A stretch of 64,000 nucleotides of DNA from Aradus depressus (GCA_963662175.1 OY759214.1:1302001-1366000), one strand, 5' to 3'. Counted from the first letter of the stretch, positions 10,617 through 51,063 are shown. Program-made: numbers and translations. Notes: generated by a model from the letters alone, not told the origin.

Positions 10617-10688
10617 GAGGACGCCGGTAGCTCAGAAGTAGCGTACTTGCCTACTGAGCTAAAGCCCGGGCATGATTCATAATAACTA
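10617..10688 (+). mobile_element. miniature SINE: head fused directly to tail
   Basis: 72 bp, flanked by ATTATATAAT on both sides (10607-10616 and 10689-10698). It contains the tRNA-like head (CCGGTAGCTCAGAAGTAGCG ... CTACTGAGCTAA) joined directly to the 3' tail (AGCCCGGGCATGATTCATAATAACTA). The ~220-bp body is absent although the target duplication is intact, so the short form itself seems to have been inserted. Confidence 0.75.
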
Positions 10689-10698
10689 ATTATATAAT

Positions 10699-11004
10699 AT
10701 TTTCCAAACAGTATTTAAAATAATCAAATTAACAAAAATGTAACATTTTTCATCATATTATTTTTCCTTAAAAAATAGGTTGTAGAAACATTGAATATAG
10801 CCTCTGAAAACGCGATGATTAGTGATTTGATTATCAGTGTTTTAAGAGAAAAATTTTAGTTTTAAAACATCGAATAATTTGATTATTAAATTGAAAATCA
10901 TTATAATTACTTTTAGAACAAAAAAATCCCTAGTTATAATAATTGTATAAATGTTGGATAAAAAAGTGTATAAGTAAAATTATAAATTAAAGAATATTTA
11001 CGCC
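10699..11004. other. AT-rich, unassigned
   Basis: Low-complexity AT-rich DNA without a recognisable gene or repeat. Confidence 0.5.
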
Positions 11005-11028
11005 GCGGTAACTTATTTGATTAATTCA

Positions 11029-11064
<36 letters not shown>

Positions 11065-11095
11065 GTGCACTTGTGATGATTCACCGACACTTTGG
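11005..11095 (+). mobile_element. foldback right terminus with 34-nt poly-G expansion
   Basis: TTTGATTAATTCAC, then 34 G (11030-11063), then AGTGCACTTGTGATGATTCACCGACAC. This parallels the usual terminus (TTGATTAACTCGTTGTGGGG, AAGTACATTGCCGGTGATT, CACCGAC), with the normal four G expanded. Confidence 0.55.
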
Positions 11096-13009
11096 TTGTT
11101 TCCTCGGACTGAATGTGAACTTGTGAGATGATATGAGAGAGCAAGGAAATGCTGGTTGACAATCCTTGTTACAGTTTCCTCTGGCTATTGTCCCTGAGGG
11201 GCGGCCATTTTGTTGCACGAGGGGATGAGGCTCTGTTGTCTATTGTGACCTATGATAGTTGGATAGACAGGGAGTGTGGGAACTGCGCATCTAGGCGAGC
11301 CTCATACACAGGGGTGCCAACTATAGTTCTCACGGGCTCCAGTAGCTGCTAGTACAAGTCCTGGTTGCCCCATCGCAGCTGAGGCAGCATTAGTTATCTA
11401 TTTGTAAGGGGGGGACATTTGATAGTTGACTGCTCTCCCATCTGGCAACTAACTAATAACACTAATACACACGGATGGCAGCTTCATTATTCTCCTATTT
11501 ATTACAGACGATTTGTGTATATTCTCTCATAATCAATTTCTCATTAATTTGTTGTTTGGTCTTTATTGGATTTTTTTTTTTTTTTTTTTTTCATATTTAT
11601 AATAATATTGGTTCATTTAAAATTTTTGACGGACACCTTCCTTAAGTTACAATCTGCAAAATATAGAAAATAATAGTTTCGCTCGGTCGATCATAATCTA
11701 GATGCAGTACCCAATTTGTATGTTAGTTGGGTTCCGTACCACTGTTACCCTGCTGTCACTAGAGTTAGTGAGGGCCTATGATAGTTGTAAAATAATTCTA
11801 TTCTATTCTAATAAGAGATATTTTAATAAAAGTATTATTGATACTTAACATTTTCTGCAGAGATATTGTGAACCTATGTGTACGGAACTCTAAAAATGAA
11901 TAGGTATAATGGCATAAAAAATAACGAAGGAATATAAGAAAAATAGAATTGATTGATTTCAATTATTTACACATGTTGAAGGCCGCCATTGTGAAGATGT
12001 CTGTTACTGAGGGCGGATGTTTGTCTAAGGGCTTCATTAATACACTTGTCTATAAAACTAAAACTTTGCATCTTTGAGTATATGATGAATCACTGTTGAA
12101 TTTCATCAAAAACTGAAAAGTAGTTTTTGACAATTGCAATCATGAAAAGTGGATCTAACGGATAGAAGGGATCCACTTCCTCATTCTCTGGAGCAGTCTC
12201 GACGAGGGAACAGCCTGCGGAGCTCAGGAAGTAAAAGTGTTTGGGAGGCTGGAGCCGCAGGGGATGAAGTGACAGCTCCGGAGGCTAGGTAAGATTGCGG
12301 CCTCAGTTGTTCGTCTGACCTTTACTATCCAACGTCCCTGTAGTTTCTCCATATTATAGAATATAAAATTCTTAGGCAAAATCCAGATAAAGCAATTTAC
12401 AGTTGAGTTGCACATCATCCTAACAGCTTGAGAACCATATTTCTAACTCTAACATCTAACCATACTGACTTAACCAAAAGAGGTCCACATGCCCATCCTC
12501 ATTTTGTATTTTAATTATTAACCAAAATTGTGACCGGAAACATTAATTAGAAGACCGTCCAAGGTGAACATCAAAATACTATTATTGTCTCATTGAGTCA
12601 CTCGTTGGTGTCCTACTCCACATTAATGTGGTTCAAAACATCTTTCTTCTCCGAAAACTTTAGCACCCTCTATCTTATACCTACATACCCCATATATTTA
12701 AATGCAAAAGTTCAGCTAAATTGGTCAACATCCTGACGCTGCTTCTCTTGCGCGAATCATTAACACTAGTCTAGTTTTTGGGGTAGAAACATTAATTAAC
12801 ATTGTAAGTTGCCAGCAGTAAATAATATTAGAGTCTCTGTAGTCTTTAATAATTATTATATTTTACATTAAACCATAACATGCTAATAGGATACGTCATA
12901 AAAATGTTTACATTAAGATAGCTTATAAATTAACAAAGCAGGAATATAAGTACCTATTCAGTAGGAATGATAGATTATAAAATAAATAGAGTTGGACAGA
13001 CATGTGATT
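11096..13009. other. unassigned intergenic DNA
   Basis: Holds a poly-T tract (about 11571-11591). GC-richer islands at about 11180-11380 and 12190-12310 have short open frames but no recognisable protein. No RNA gene is seen. Confidence 0.45.
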
Positions 13010-13279
13010 AGTTGGGACGATAATAGTAAAACAATAAAATATAATACATAAGAAATGAATAGATAAATAATAGGAAACAAATGAGTTTTTAATTATGTTT
13101 TAAATTATGACAAACGGTTTTTTTTTATAATTCTTCTAAGAGTGTCTTCTTTCATGATGATATTTTAGGACGTCGCTTCCTCAGGTCTCGTTGTACGAAA
13201 TATAGGGAAAAAAAAGATAAAATAAACCAATAGAAATAAAATAATTGAGAAAATAACTTATTTAAAACATTATGTATAT

Positions 13280-13505
13280 TGTTGTCATACCTTTCGGTGG
13301 ATACCGTCGTCACTGGCTGCTGGTCGAGTACTGTGGGCGAGCGCTTTCGATGTAAAGACATCATCTTCAAGCCACTGTTAATGTTGTACTGAGGTTAGTC
13401 CGTGTTTGCGCTCGCCCACAGTACTCGACCAGCAGCCAGTGACGACGGTATCCACCGAAAGGTATGACAACAGTAACATATTTACTGGCGGAACTAACCC
13501 CTTAG
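13280..13505 (-). mobile_element. miniature inverted-end PLE-like insertion (226 bp)
   Basis: Flanked by ATTATGTATAT (13269-13279 and 13506-13516); the paralogous copy at ~15370 has one uninterrupted site, which proves insertion. It begins TTGTTGTCATACCTTTCGG and contains its inverse (CCGAAAGGTATGACAACAG), giving arms of about 66 bp round a short centre. The minus strand at 13378-13339 reads TTGAAGA, T, GATGT-CTTT-ACATC, GAAAG, a hammerhead-like core as in the other PLE ends. No coding capacity. Confidence 0.7.
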
Positions 13506-13559
13506 ATTATGTATATGTTTCTTTAACTTCTGGGATGTTGAAATGTTGATTTTTTTCTT

Positions 13560-13655
13560 TTTTTCCGGCATTTCTTCCAGAGATGTCTTCTTTTTTCCAT
13601 TTTTAGACAAAGTCTGAAAGAAGACACCTCTGGAAGAAATGCCGGAAAAAATCAA
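13560..13655. repeat. hairpin with ~28-bp arms
   Basis: TTTTCCGGCATTTCTTCCAG ... and its inverse GGAAGAAATGCCGGAAAA enclose a short spacer (with TTTTAGACAAAGTCTGAAAG). The same hairpin is in the second duplication copy at 15420-15515. It could be a worn foldback MITE. Confidence 0.6.
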
Positions 13656-13796
13656 CACATTATATATAATTATTAAAACAACACAAAAACCCCAACAACT
13701 CCCGTTGTAATAGATGTAGCAACACAAACTTTATTTTTCTTTAAAAGTTTAGAAATAAAGAAAAACATTTAAATTATTACTTATAATATATTATAA

Positions 13797-13975
13797 GAGG
13801 GCGCCGGTAGCTCAGTGGTATGCGTGCTTGCTTAGTGAGCTAAATGTCTTGGGTTCGAGACCCGGCCGAGGCCCATAGTTTATTTTATCTGAAAGAAACT
13901 TAAGTACTCCGTCCTTCAGATGGGACGTTACACGATGGTACCGAGCCTGTACGATGTCAGGTACTCGTTAAAGAC
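13797..13975 (+). mobile_element. SINE family 1, 5' half
   Basis: tRNA-like head with A box (CGGTAGCTCAGTGGTATGCG) and B box (GGGTTCGAGACCC), then GATGGGACGTTACACGATGG and GTCAGGTACTCGTTAAAGAC, where similarity to the family stops. Confidence 0.85.
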
Positions 13976-14024
13976 TTCAACTTCTTCAGCACAGATGACA
14001 ATCAGGGAGTAAATGGCAATTCAA

Positions 14025-15109
14025 TAGTTCGTCGAGCAATAAATGTAATAAGAGGCAGTTTTGTTGAAGGATTGTGTGCGACGGGCTTTAAAATATTGCT
14101 TTAATGCAAGAACAAGTGACCGGAACTGGAGTCCATCTCCATCATTGTATCTGTTGACCAGATCGGTCATGTTGTTCCAAGTTATGACGAAGGGCAATCC
14201 TTCTTTATTTATCCTTGAGGAAGGCATATAAGACAATGACGAAGAGGCTCTGACAAGGTTGGTCTCAATAATTTTATTGTTCCAGGGACTGGGCGTGCTC
14301 TTCTATGTCATCTGTCTACTCCATGCTACAAGTAATGTCCGTAGAATCGTACATCTAAAAAAAAAAGGGGGAATCGTGAAATTCAAAGTCCCCCTGAATT
14401 TTACAAGTTAAACTTTTATTTTATTCCGATTTGAGGTAGGGTCATCATGGGCTGAGCTACAGTGTTCAACAAGTCCTTATTGTCCAGACTTTCGCGAGGA
14501 TTAAGAACAAGAATTTAAAATTATGAGAGGGCGGCTGAGGAAGTGAAAACGGCTCACGAGCCAGAGCAGCACTAACCCAAGTCTTTAACTTCATTCGTGG
14601 AAAACAGCTGTTCCGATGGAAAAAATATTTTCTAAAAAACTTCTTGACTTTTGGTAAAGAACAAGTTTGAAATTATAACACAAGGAAATGGCAATTCAAT
14701 CTCCATGATCGGGACATTTAATGCCAAAAGATTCACTCATTTACTTTGCAAAGAAATGTTAAACTTTTAATTGATCTGAATAAAACCAAAACATCCGAAG
14801 ATTCGCCGATTTGGTAAGAAAACTAGATCTCAAAAAGCCCAGAATGAGAGAAGCGAGACGACCCATGGATATAAATAATTTAAGCTCGAAAAGTAGATTA
14901 GTGGTAGGTAACACATAAACCACATTCATTATCTTGGGAGTAACCTACCTTCGGTTCTTAGTTAGGAGCATCCTCCACAGAGTGCACCACATGTTTACAT
15001 TTCACCACGTGTGCTTTTAACCGGCGTCTGCTATTAACATCTTATTAGAAATATCTAGTTAATAAATTTAATAGCTAATTCCTACTAGTACACTAGTGAA
15101 ATAATTTAC
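14025..15109. other. unassigned spacer between duplication copies
   Basis: Mostly AT-rich. A 72-codon minus-strand frame (14236-14021) has a faint PLE-like feel (GLPFVITWNN) but too little to call. AAATGGCAATTCAAT, the end of the duplication unit, recurs at about 14688-14702. Confidence 0.4.
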
Positions 15110-15882
15110 TTGGACGATAATAGTAAAACAATAAAATATAATACATAAGAAATGAATAGATAAATAATAGGAAACAAATGAGTTTTTATTTATGTTTTAA
15201 ATTATGACAAACGGTTTTTTTTTATAATTCTTCTAAGAGTGTCTTCTTTCATGATGATATTTTAGGACGTCGCTTCCTCAGGTCTCGTTGTACGAAATAT
15301 AGGAAAAAAAAAGATAAAATAAACCAATAGAAATAAAATAATTGAGAAAATAACTTATTTAAAACATTATGTATAAGTTTCTTTAACTTCTGGGATGTTG
15401 AAATGTTCATTTTTTTCTTTTTTTCCGGCATTTCTTCCAGAGATGTCTTCTTTTTTCCATTTTTAGACAAAGTCTGAAAGAAGACACCTCTGGAAGAAAT
15501 GCCGGAAAAAATCAACACATTATATATAATTATTAAAACAACACAAAAACCCCAACAACTCCCGTTGCAATAGATGTAGCAACACAAACTTTATTTTTCT
15601 TTAAAAGTTTAGAAATAAAGAAAAACATTTAAATTATTACTTATAATATATTATAAGAGGGCGCCGGTAGCTCAGTGGTATACGTGCTTGCTTAGTGAGC
15701 TAAATGTGGGTTCGAGACCCGGCCGAGGCCCATAGTTTATTTTATCTGAAAGAAACTTAAGTACTCCGTCCTTCAGATGGGACGTTACACGATGGTACCG
15801 AGCCTGTACGATGTCAGGTACTCGTTAAAGACTTCAACTTCTTCAGCACAGATGACAATCAGGGAGTAAATGGCAATTCAAT
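15110..15882. repeat. direct duplication, right copy (empty site)
   Basis: Matches 13012-14024 almost base for base but lacks the 226-bp insertion. Contains the same hairpin (about 15420-15515) and a second SINE head (15657-15835, B box GGGTTCGAGACCC). Confidence 0.9.
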
Positions 15883-16285
15883 TGGACAGAGCAATGAAAC
15901 AGTAAACGATTAACGTATAGAAAACACTGATATATTTGAACTAATAAATCTGTATTGAAGAAGTAACGGTTATTTAAATTAAAAAAAAAAAAAAACACTA
16001 TCCCAAGTGCAAGTAGTGATAGTTATTGCTGAACTTAGAATTGAGCACAAAACTTAATATATATAGGGGATAAAAGTTAGCAGCCATCTATTGAGACTTC
16101 CGGAGACTATCAATTGCAGATAGTTCGTTGAATCACGCATAGATCTCGCTAGTTACCCCCAATATCCTATCTGTTGGCAGTTCTTGAAAGTACATACATT
16201 TTTATACGTTCAGTGTTCTACCTCCCCACCAATACTGTATAGGGGAAGTTGTGATTATCAGTCAGAAATTTCACACGGAAAAATG
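15883..16285. other. unassigned stretch
   Basis: AT-rich, with a poly-A tract around 15980-15994. Nothing coding is recognised. Confidence 0.45.
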
Positions 16286-16289
16286 GGAT

Positions 16290-16460
16290 GAGGAGGGGGT
16301 CTCGACTCACCTAATGAATGTATCGACACAAAATTTAGTATGAGGATTCAGAAGCCCAAACGGTCGACTGGTTTTGGGAAGAGAACGGAAATTTAATTGA
16401 TTAATACGTGCTGGAGAGTGGGAAGTACATTGCTGGTAATTCACCGCCAACTTTTTAAAG
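16290..16460 (+). mobile_element. foldback right end
   Basis: Last unit (TAATGAATGTATCGACACAAAATTTAG) followed by the terminus GGGAAGTACATTGCTGG, TAATTCACCGCCAAC. Confidence 0.6.
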
Positions 16461-16520
16461 ACTGTTTGTGTAATCAAATTGGAGGATAATAAAAATTATA
16501 TATTATAAAATTCTTCATTT

Positions 16521-16526
16521 TTTATT
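16521..16526 (-). terminator. poly(A) signal of the PTGR1-like gene
   Basis: AATAAA on the minus strand about 83 nt past the stop codon at 16609. It is the nearest canonical signal and suggests a short 3' UTR. Confidence 0.6.
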
Positions 16527-16608
16527 TAACACAATACATATACATATTTGAGTTAGAAGTAATTTTGAGAGGCTCCTCCTGGGTTGAAGTTTTCATATGT
16601 TGATGATG

Positions 16609-45184
<28,576 letters not shown>

Positions 45185-45454
45185 ATTGTTTTTTAATTTG
45201 ACACTTGATAAACAGACAGACAAACAAGAAACAAAGGATGAACTACAATGTGTGAAGCGAGGAGACACAGCCGGGTGCCTCTTGTAGCTGCCTCCCCTCC
45301 ACACCTGTTACCTGTTAGCACTTAGGTGGGGGAGGCCTCTCTCTATTTGGAGTCTGTCGACATGGCCCGCACTTAAAACAAGCCTTCATTGACAAAACAA
45401 ACACAAACTTAAAAAAAAAGACTCACGAAGAAAACAAATAATAAATAAACTCAG
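45185..45454 (-). promoter_or_regulatory. 5' UTR and presumed promoter side of the PTGR1-like gene
   Basis: Upstream of the start codon at 45184. AT-rich next to the ATG, then a moderately GC-rich patch (45250-45310). No TATA box or initiator can be assigned; a non-coding first exon further right is possible. Confidence 0.3.
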
Positions 45455-45600
45455 TGATTCACCGACAATGTGCATCTCCAGTGCGAAATAATCAAATGGG
45501 TTTTTTCTCTCCTTCTGAAACCAATCTGCCGACTTAGGAAGATAAACACATTTATCCCTATTCTCAATGCTACAGAAATTATCCTATTTTTGTTTTAAAG
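45455..45600 (-). mobile_element. foldback left terminus
   Basis: GTGATTCACCGACAATGTGC, ATCTCCAGTGCGAAATAATC, then CTGAAACCAATCTGCCGACT. Confidence 0.55.
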
Positions 45601-45869
45601 AGTTAAAGATTTTTTTTTTTTTATATCAGGCTCCGTAATTTAAAATTTAGACTAAAAAAAGTTGTGTATTTACCGAAAAAACGACATACAATGCAGATAA
45701 TATAAAAAATTCTGTATTCAAGGCATTTTTCACATAAAACATCCTTGGTACTGGGTCCGGTTTTGGAACCTTGCACCCGAGAATCGGGCACCAGAAAATT
45801 CAAATGCCCAATTCTGCTCTCCCCAGGAACTGGTCTCAGTTCACCCGGAACCGTTCTACAGGTTTGATA

Positions 45870-46800
45870 ATTGACTATCATCGTATCTGGTTGAAGCCCA
45901 CCTACCGACATTGGTGTATCAATGTTTTCTTCAGATAATATGTAGAATCGGCGCCACAAGATCCATCTAGATTCTATATTTTCTCTTTGGCTGTTTTGGT
46001 TAGGACCAACAAGAATCTATTTTACTTATGGTAACTCATATCTGGTTTAAATCTATTACCGACATTGTTGTATTACGTTTTGTTTTTTCAGAAAATATGA
46101 AGAATCGGTGCCACAAGGACCATCTAGATTCTATATTTCTTCCTCGGCTACTTTCGTCAGAACCAGAACAAATTTTCATCATTTCTTATCGTTGACTATC
46201 GTCAAATTTGGTTGATGCTTCTCTAGTGACATTGGTGCATTAATGTGTTGTTTAGGTTACAGAGGCTACACCCAAACTTAAATGCAAATTTCTGCTCTCC
46301 TTCTAGATCTTCGAAATCTTTATTTGCTGGCCCTCTTACCTCCAGTGTTTGATTTTTCTGGGTCATTCTATCTCTGAATTTGAGGCTAAATCCCGACTGA
46401 GAAGTAACTTTCTACTCTTGCTTTAAAACTTCAGTTTCTATATTTGGTGGTCTCTTAACTTCTGTTTTTGCTCTCTTTAGTGTCCTTATACCTCTGAAAT
46501 TGAGGCTACTTCTTACCTTATTTGAGGTGCCCCTATCTACCGACATCGCTGTATTATTGTTTTTTTTTTGTGGTTTTTTCCAGAAAACATAAGAAAACGG
46601 TGAGGCTACACTCTAACACACATGTATGTTTCCGCTCTCCCAGTAATCTTTCAATCTCTTTATTAGTGGGCTCTTACCACCTATATTTCTTCTTCAGCTA
46701 TTTTGGTTCGGGCCAATCAGAATATATATTTCATCATAGCCTGTATGGTTGACGCCTATGAACCAACTTTGCTGTATTCTTCGTCCAATATTCGAAAACC
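45870..46800. repeat. degenerate ~155-bp tandem repeat
   Basis: ACCGACATTGGTGTAT-type blocks recur at about 45904, 46058, 46224 and 46536 (the last gap is two periods), with TCAGATAATATGTAGAATCG, GCCACAAGATCC and TTGGTTAGGACCAA blocks in between. Copies differ by 15-30 percent by eye. It follows a foldback left terminus, so it may be another arm array. Confidence 0.6.
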
Positions 46801-47310
46801 ATCCTGAAATGTGGTTTTGAAAAATGCATTTTTAGATGTTATCTCATTTCATACTGTCATGGGTTTAAGAAAGTCACTCTTAGAATTAGACTGTATAATG
46901 AAACAAAGAAGACCGCTGACGCCAAGGCATTACTTTCATATGCCTACCAGTAATGTCATTATGAAATTAATTTGAGAGTGGAAAGGGGAGAGAGAGTGAT
47001 TGTAATAGCGTGGTGGGTATAAAAAAGTTCTATGTGGTCTCACACTTATCACTCCGGGTCACCAACATTTCCCACTTTTTTTGTTTATTGTTTAATATTA
47101 GAAATACGTCATAATGTAAAAATGTATGAGATACAAATTTTTGTCATCAAACTTCTATATAATCAATAGTAGTTCAAAAAATAAAAGCCGATGGACCCTT
47201 CGTTTGGGTCATTATAATGAGGCCAATGTAGTTTTCAGATTGATAATCTGTTGATTTTTTTAGGAAAAAAGGGGGGCAAAACCCGCGAAAGTGGTGCCAT
47301 CTCTTATCTC

Positions 47311-47752
47311 TTGCCATCGGTCATACAAGACTCACTCATGGCCACCTCCTGGCTAAAGAAGAACAACCCCGATGCCGATTCTGTGGAGATGCTTTAACAG
47401 TGCGGCATCAAATAGAGGACTGCGATGCGCTGACAAACCTACGAGAAGCTGCAGATATACCTGCGAACTTATTTGAGATTTTCCAAGAGAACTCTCCGCA
47501 CTTCAGAAATCTTCTACGATTCTTGAGAGACTTAAAAATGTCTACGGAATTCTGAAATGTGTTGACCCAAGTAAGTTGCTCGCTCCACCTTGGTGGTAGG
47601 TAGCGGTTTGCGATGATAGTGAGACGAGATGAGCTGGGCTGGCCTCTCCCTGATTGGAGGCTCTGGGCCTGCCCACCTTACTCAATGTCTCCTGAGTTAG
47701 AAACGCTAATGGCCATAGTAGCCGATGCGTTAGAAAAAAAAAAAAAAAAAAA
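47311..47752 (+). mobile_element. 5'-truncated LINE with zinc-binding tail and target duplication
   Basis: 442 bp between ATCTCTTATCTC copies (47299-47310 and 47753-47764). Frame 47313-47555 encodes AIGHTRLTHGHLLAKEEQ, CRFCGDALTVRHQIEDC and ends LKMSTEF*, the C-terminal zinc-binding region of I-like LINEs. A 3' UTR and ~19-nt A tail follow. Confidence 0.85.
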
Positions 47753-48429
47753 ATCTCTTATCTCAGAAACACACTAAACTGCCTTCCTATTTTGCCTTAA
47801 TTATGAAAATCATAAATATCGTCTTTTTTTGAATTTGCGTGCCGCATTAAGCCTTTGGTACTCAAGGCCGCCTCGCACGTCAAAATGAAATAAGTTTGAA
47901 GACATTAAAGTGTGCAAAAAAGTCAAGAAAAATTCATATATGATATATATCCACCGTCTTGACTCGTACTCTCGGTATATAACCATTTTTTTCGTAGAAC
48001 TAATTCAATTTTCAAATCACGTATTGCGTAACATTTATATCTCGTTTTTTCTTTCATATTAAATACTAGCAGCTAAGTTTAAGCATATTTCCTGCTTTAT
48101 CTGCGAGGTTAGTAACTCTAACCAGGCTTCTAAGGGTGCTACGTAAGAAAATCCGATATATCGATAAAGACTTTTATGCGTTGCGCCCCCTCACTCGTGC
48201 CTTAATGTCATAGCCTACTGCCTTAAGTTGGAACATCCTTGAACGCCCTGCAAGTTTAGTGAATATACGTTCAGCCAATTTCCGTCATAGCTCAAAAAAA
48301 CAAACCAGAAAGTGATCTGAGCTAGGGCTTTTTTTATAACATGAAACGTATTTCTGATGAGTCAAAAAAGCCATTCCGACCATCTATAGACAAAACTTTA
48401 ATTCTATTTTTATAGACGTTATTTTTATA

Positions 48430-48695
48430 ACAATTCCTTAGTTCCCACAATAATCCTCTGGCCCATTCTCTCCTTTCTGCCATACTTCCCCATAGAGGCC
48501 TTAAGCGTCAATGGGCTAGAGACCTTCTTAGCAGCAGCAGTGACAGTGATTAGTTACAAATGAGAGGAACTCAGTGATTTCTCCCTCTTGACATAGTCAT
48601 TCTCTCTCCCTTAGCACATTTGCTTGTTGTATTTATTATTTTATAGTCGTAAATATCTATTTGTAAAAATAAAAGAATATTTATAGATAAACTCT
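48430..48695 (+). mobile_element. LINE 3' tail fragment (Jockey-like)
   Basis: Short coding end HRGLKRQWARDLLSSSSDSD*, parallel to RRLNRRWPRDLL in the other copies, then a 3' UTR with AATAAA. Confidence 0.5.
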
Positions 48696-49364
48696 GTTTA
48701 TTTTCAGAAAGCTAAAAGTACGATAAATGAAGGCGATAATGTGCGGGTAGATATCTGTGCTGAAGGTTAGCTCAGCCCCAGCCAGGCGGTGCTAGCTGAG
48801 GTTCTGCAAGGTCTTTGACTGCTTTATCGTTCGTTTCCATTTACGTCCCATCTGTATGCTAATCCTCACTGCCACATTTACAACTATCCACTTAACTCTT
48901 TTCTTTAAAAAAAAAAAAAGGGTGTCACCTTCTTGAGTCATCTTATTTTCAGGATATCCTGTTGCACAAGTCTCTTCAAAAGGATTACCAATTACTCCGC
49001 AAGGCCTAGGCCCCTCCCCCCCCCCCCCCCCACATGTTTAAAATTTATTTTTGTGTTTTTCTCACTCCCTCTATTTAGAATGTTGCCGCCCTTGATGGAT
49101 GGATTCGAAGAAGGGTGACACAATTTAGGAACATCCAAAAGGATTCATGGATTTCATACATAAAACTAAGTGACCTCACTCATCACTCTATCTCTAAAAG
49201 TATTGACGCTAAAATTTGAAATTGAGATTTCTCACGTGATGAGAGTAGCCTCTACGAATGGATTTTTCCTAATTTCCATCAAAGAGGGTGAAAACGACGG
49301 ATGGAAATGTAACCTGGAAGTAACCTGGTCCATTCTCATACAATTGATAAAACTTAGTTAAATT

Positions 49365-50149
49365 ATTATTTTTTTTATTCTATTTGCAATCTATATACAA
49401 TATATACATAATAAGCAAATATGTGGTAAAAGAAAAATATAACATCACTTGATGGGAGAAGCCAGCCAGCGCTGACACTCCCTCGAAAGTTAATTGTCAT
49501 TATTCACTATCCTCCGAGAGAAGATCGCGAGGCCACCTCCTGTTCAAGCGGCGGGGAGGATTGTCAGGATGGGAATGAGAGGAAAGGTCTTGTGCGAGAG
49601 GATTTGAATGGTAAGAAAGGTTTCTGTGGAATGATTGGAATCGGGATTTGATTAATTCATTGACAGTGGGAATACTGAGATCTCTGTGTAGGACTTTATT
49701 GGTGACATAAAAAGGAGCGTTGACAATTCGTCGGAGGAGTTTGGACTGGAATGCTTGGATACGATTGATGTTGGATTGTTTAGCTGTACCCCAAAGTTCG
49801 AGTCCGTAAATCCAAATTGGACGTATAATGGTCTTGTAAATCGTAAGTTTGTTGTTAGTCGTCAGTTTCGATTTTGGTCCAAGTAGTCGACGTAACAGTC
49901 CGTATCTTCGATTCAGTTCTTGTCGTTTAAGTCGTGTATGTGGGTTCCACGTAAGTCTACTGTCTAGGTAAAACCCGAGATAGCGGACTTGGTTTGAAGA
50001 GGGAATGAGGATGTTGTTAATGATGACGGGAGGACAGGATTGACGGCGTAGGGTAAATGTGACTTGAACACATTTCTGCTCATTTAATTTAATTCTCCAG
50101 AGGTCGCACCACCTCTCTATTTCAGTGAGGTGCTCCTGGAGGATGAGTG
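49365..50149 (-). mobile_element. Jockey-like LINE E, 5'-truncated, with target duplication
   Basis: 785 bp between AGTTAAATT copies (49356-49364 and 50150-50158). The minus strand is open without any methionine from about 50149 to the TAA at 49500-49502: SLILQEHLTEIERWCDLWRI, VRYLGFYLDSRLTWNPH, IRPIWIYGLELWGTAK, NAPFYVTNKVLHRDL, RRLNRRWPRDLLSEDSE*. It is the thumb and C-terminal part of the reverse transcriptase after the YADD box, intact since insertion and easy to miss without a start codon. Confidence 0.85.
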
Positions 50150-50214
50150 AGTTAAATTGTAATTTTCTGTTGTTATACTGCCTACTTTGTTTCTTTTTTT
50201 CAGATTTTTAAAAG

Positions 50215-51060
50215 GCAATATTACTTCAACATACACAAAAATGAAGGACAGCAGATATGTGAAGGGTCAGAAATCCGCAAATCACTAAAATTTGGTATTG
50301 AACAATGAAATCAGTCAGGTTGAAATCATCAAATGAAAAAATGAAGAAACAGATACCAGCTGGTCTTTCAAAGAAGTACACTTAATTTTGAAGTAATCTC
50401 AAATATAAAAAAGAAATGCATAGATTCTGGAAAAACTAACCAATAAAAATATTTATAATAATTTTTTGTTTTATTTCATCAAAATGAATTATACAATATG
50501 AGTATTTTTCAATATAATATATTACATTTCAGCCTTACAAAAGTTCATTACATTTTTGATATATCAAGAATATTTTCATAATGGTAACAGACATGTATTA
50601 AAAATAAATGCAATAAGTGAGCATTTTTATTGGACAATTTTAAATTTATCAAAAATAAATAAACATATCAAGCAACATTATATTATTTAAAAAAATAAAA
50701 TTATCATTGATTACAATTATGAATGAGTTATTAGTTTGAATAAAAACTTCATCGTTCATTTTATTTTTTAGAGTCATGCTAAATGCTAAAATATATTAAA
50801 ATCATCACCACCATACTAAATTTATATTTATATTAAAAAAATTATAACTCAGGACATTTTTCATTTTTTTCTTAAATTGTGAATATAAAATGTTAAAATA
50901 GGTCAGAAAGATCAAGGATGCTCTGGACATGCTTATAATAATGTGATATTATCATCCTGACTAATTGTGGTAACTGGAGATGTGCTGTTATTTGAGAAAC
51001 AGGGATCTGTCTGTCACTAGAACAACATGGTCAACTAGCTTCTCGAAGTATTAATTCCTT
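50215..51060. other. AT-rich, unassigned
   Basis: Very AT-rich sequence without a recognisable gene, RNA or repeat. Confidence 0.5.
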
Positions 51061-51063
51061 TTA

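Larger units (their letters stand above)
13012..14024. repeat. direct duplication, left copy (filled site)
   Basis: About 770 bp of shared sequence, starting GACGATAATAGTAAAAC and ending AAATGGCAATTCAAT, is repeated at 15110-15882. This copy is longer because a 226-bp PLE-type insertion sits at 13280-13505. The copies share an AT-rich block, a 28-bp-armed hairpin (about 13560-13655) and a SINE head. Confidence 0.9.

Noticed and set aside
13797..13875. Functional tRNA genes at SINE heads (also 5948, 10617, 15657)
   Set aside because: A and B boxes are present but acceptor stems do not pair, and the sequence continues into the SINE body.
14021..14236. Possible PLE N-terminal fragment
   Set aside because: Only a vague similarity (GLPFVITWNN); too short to call.
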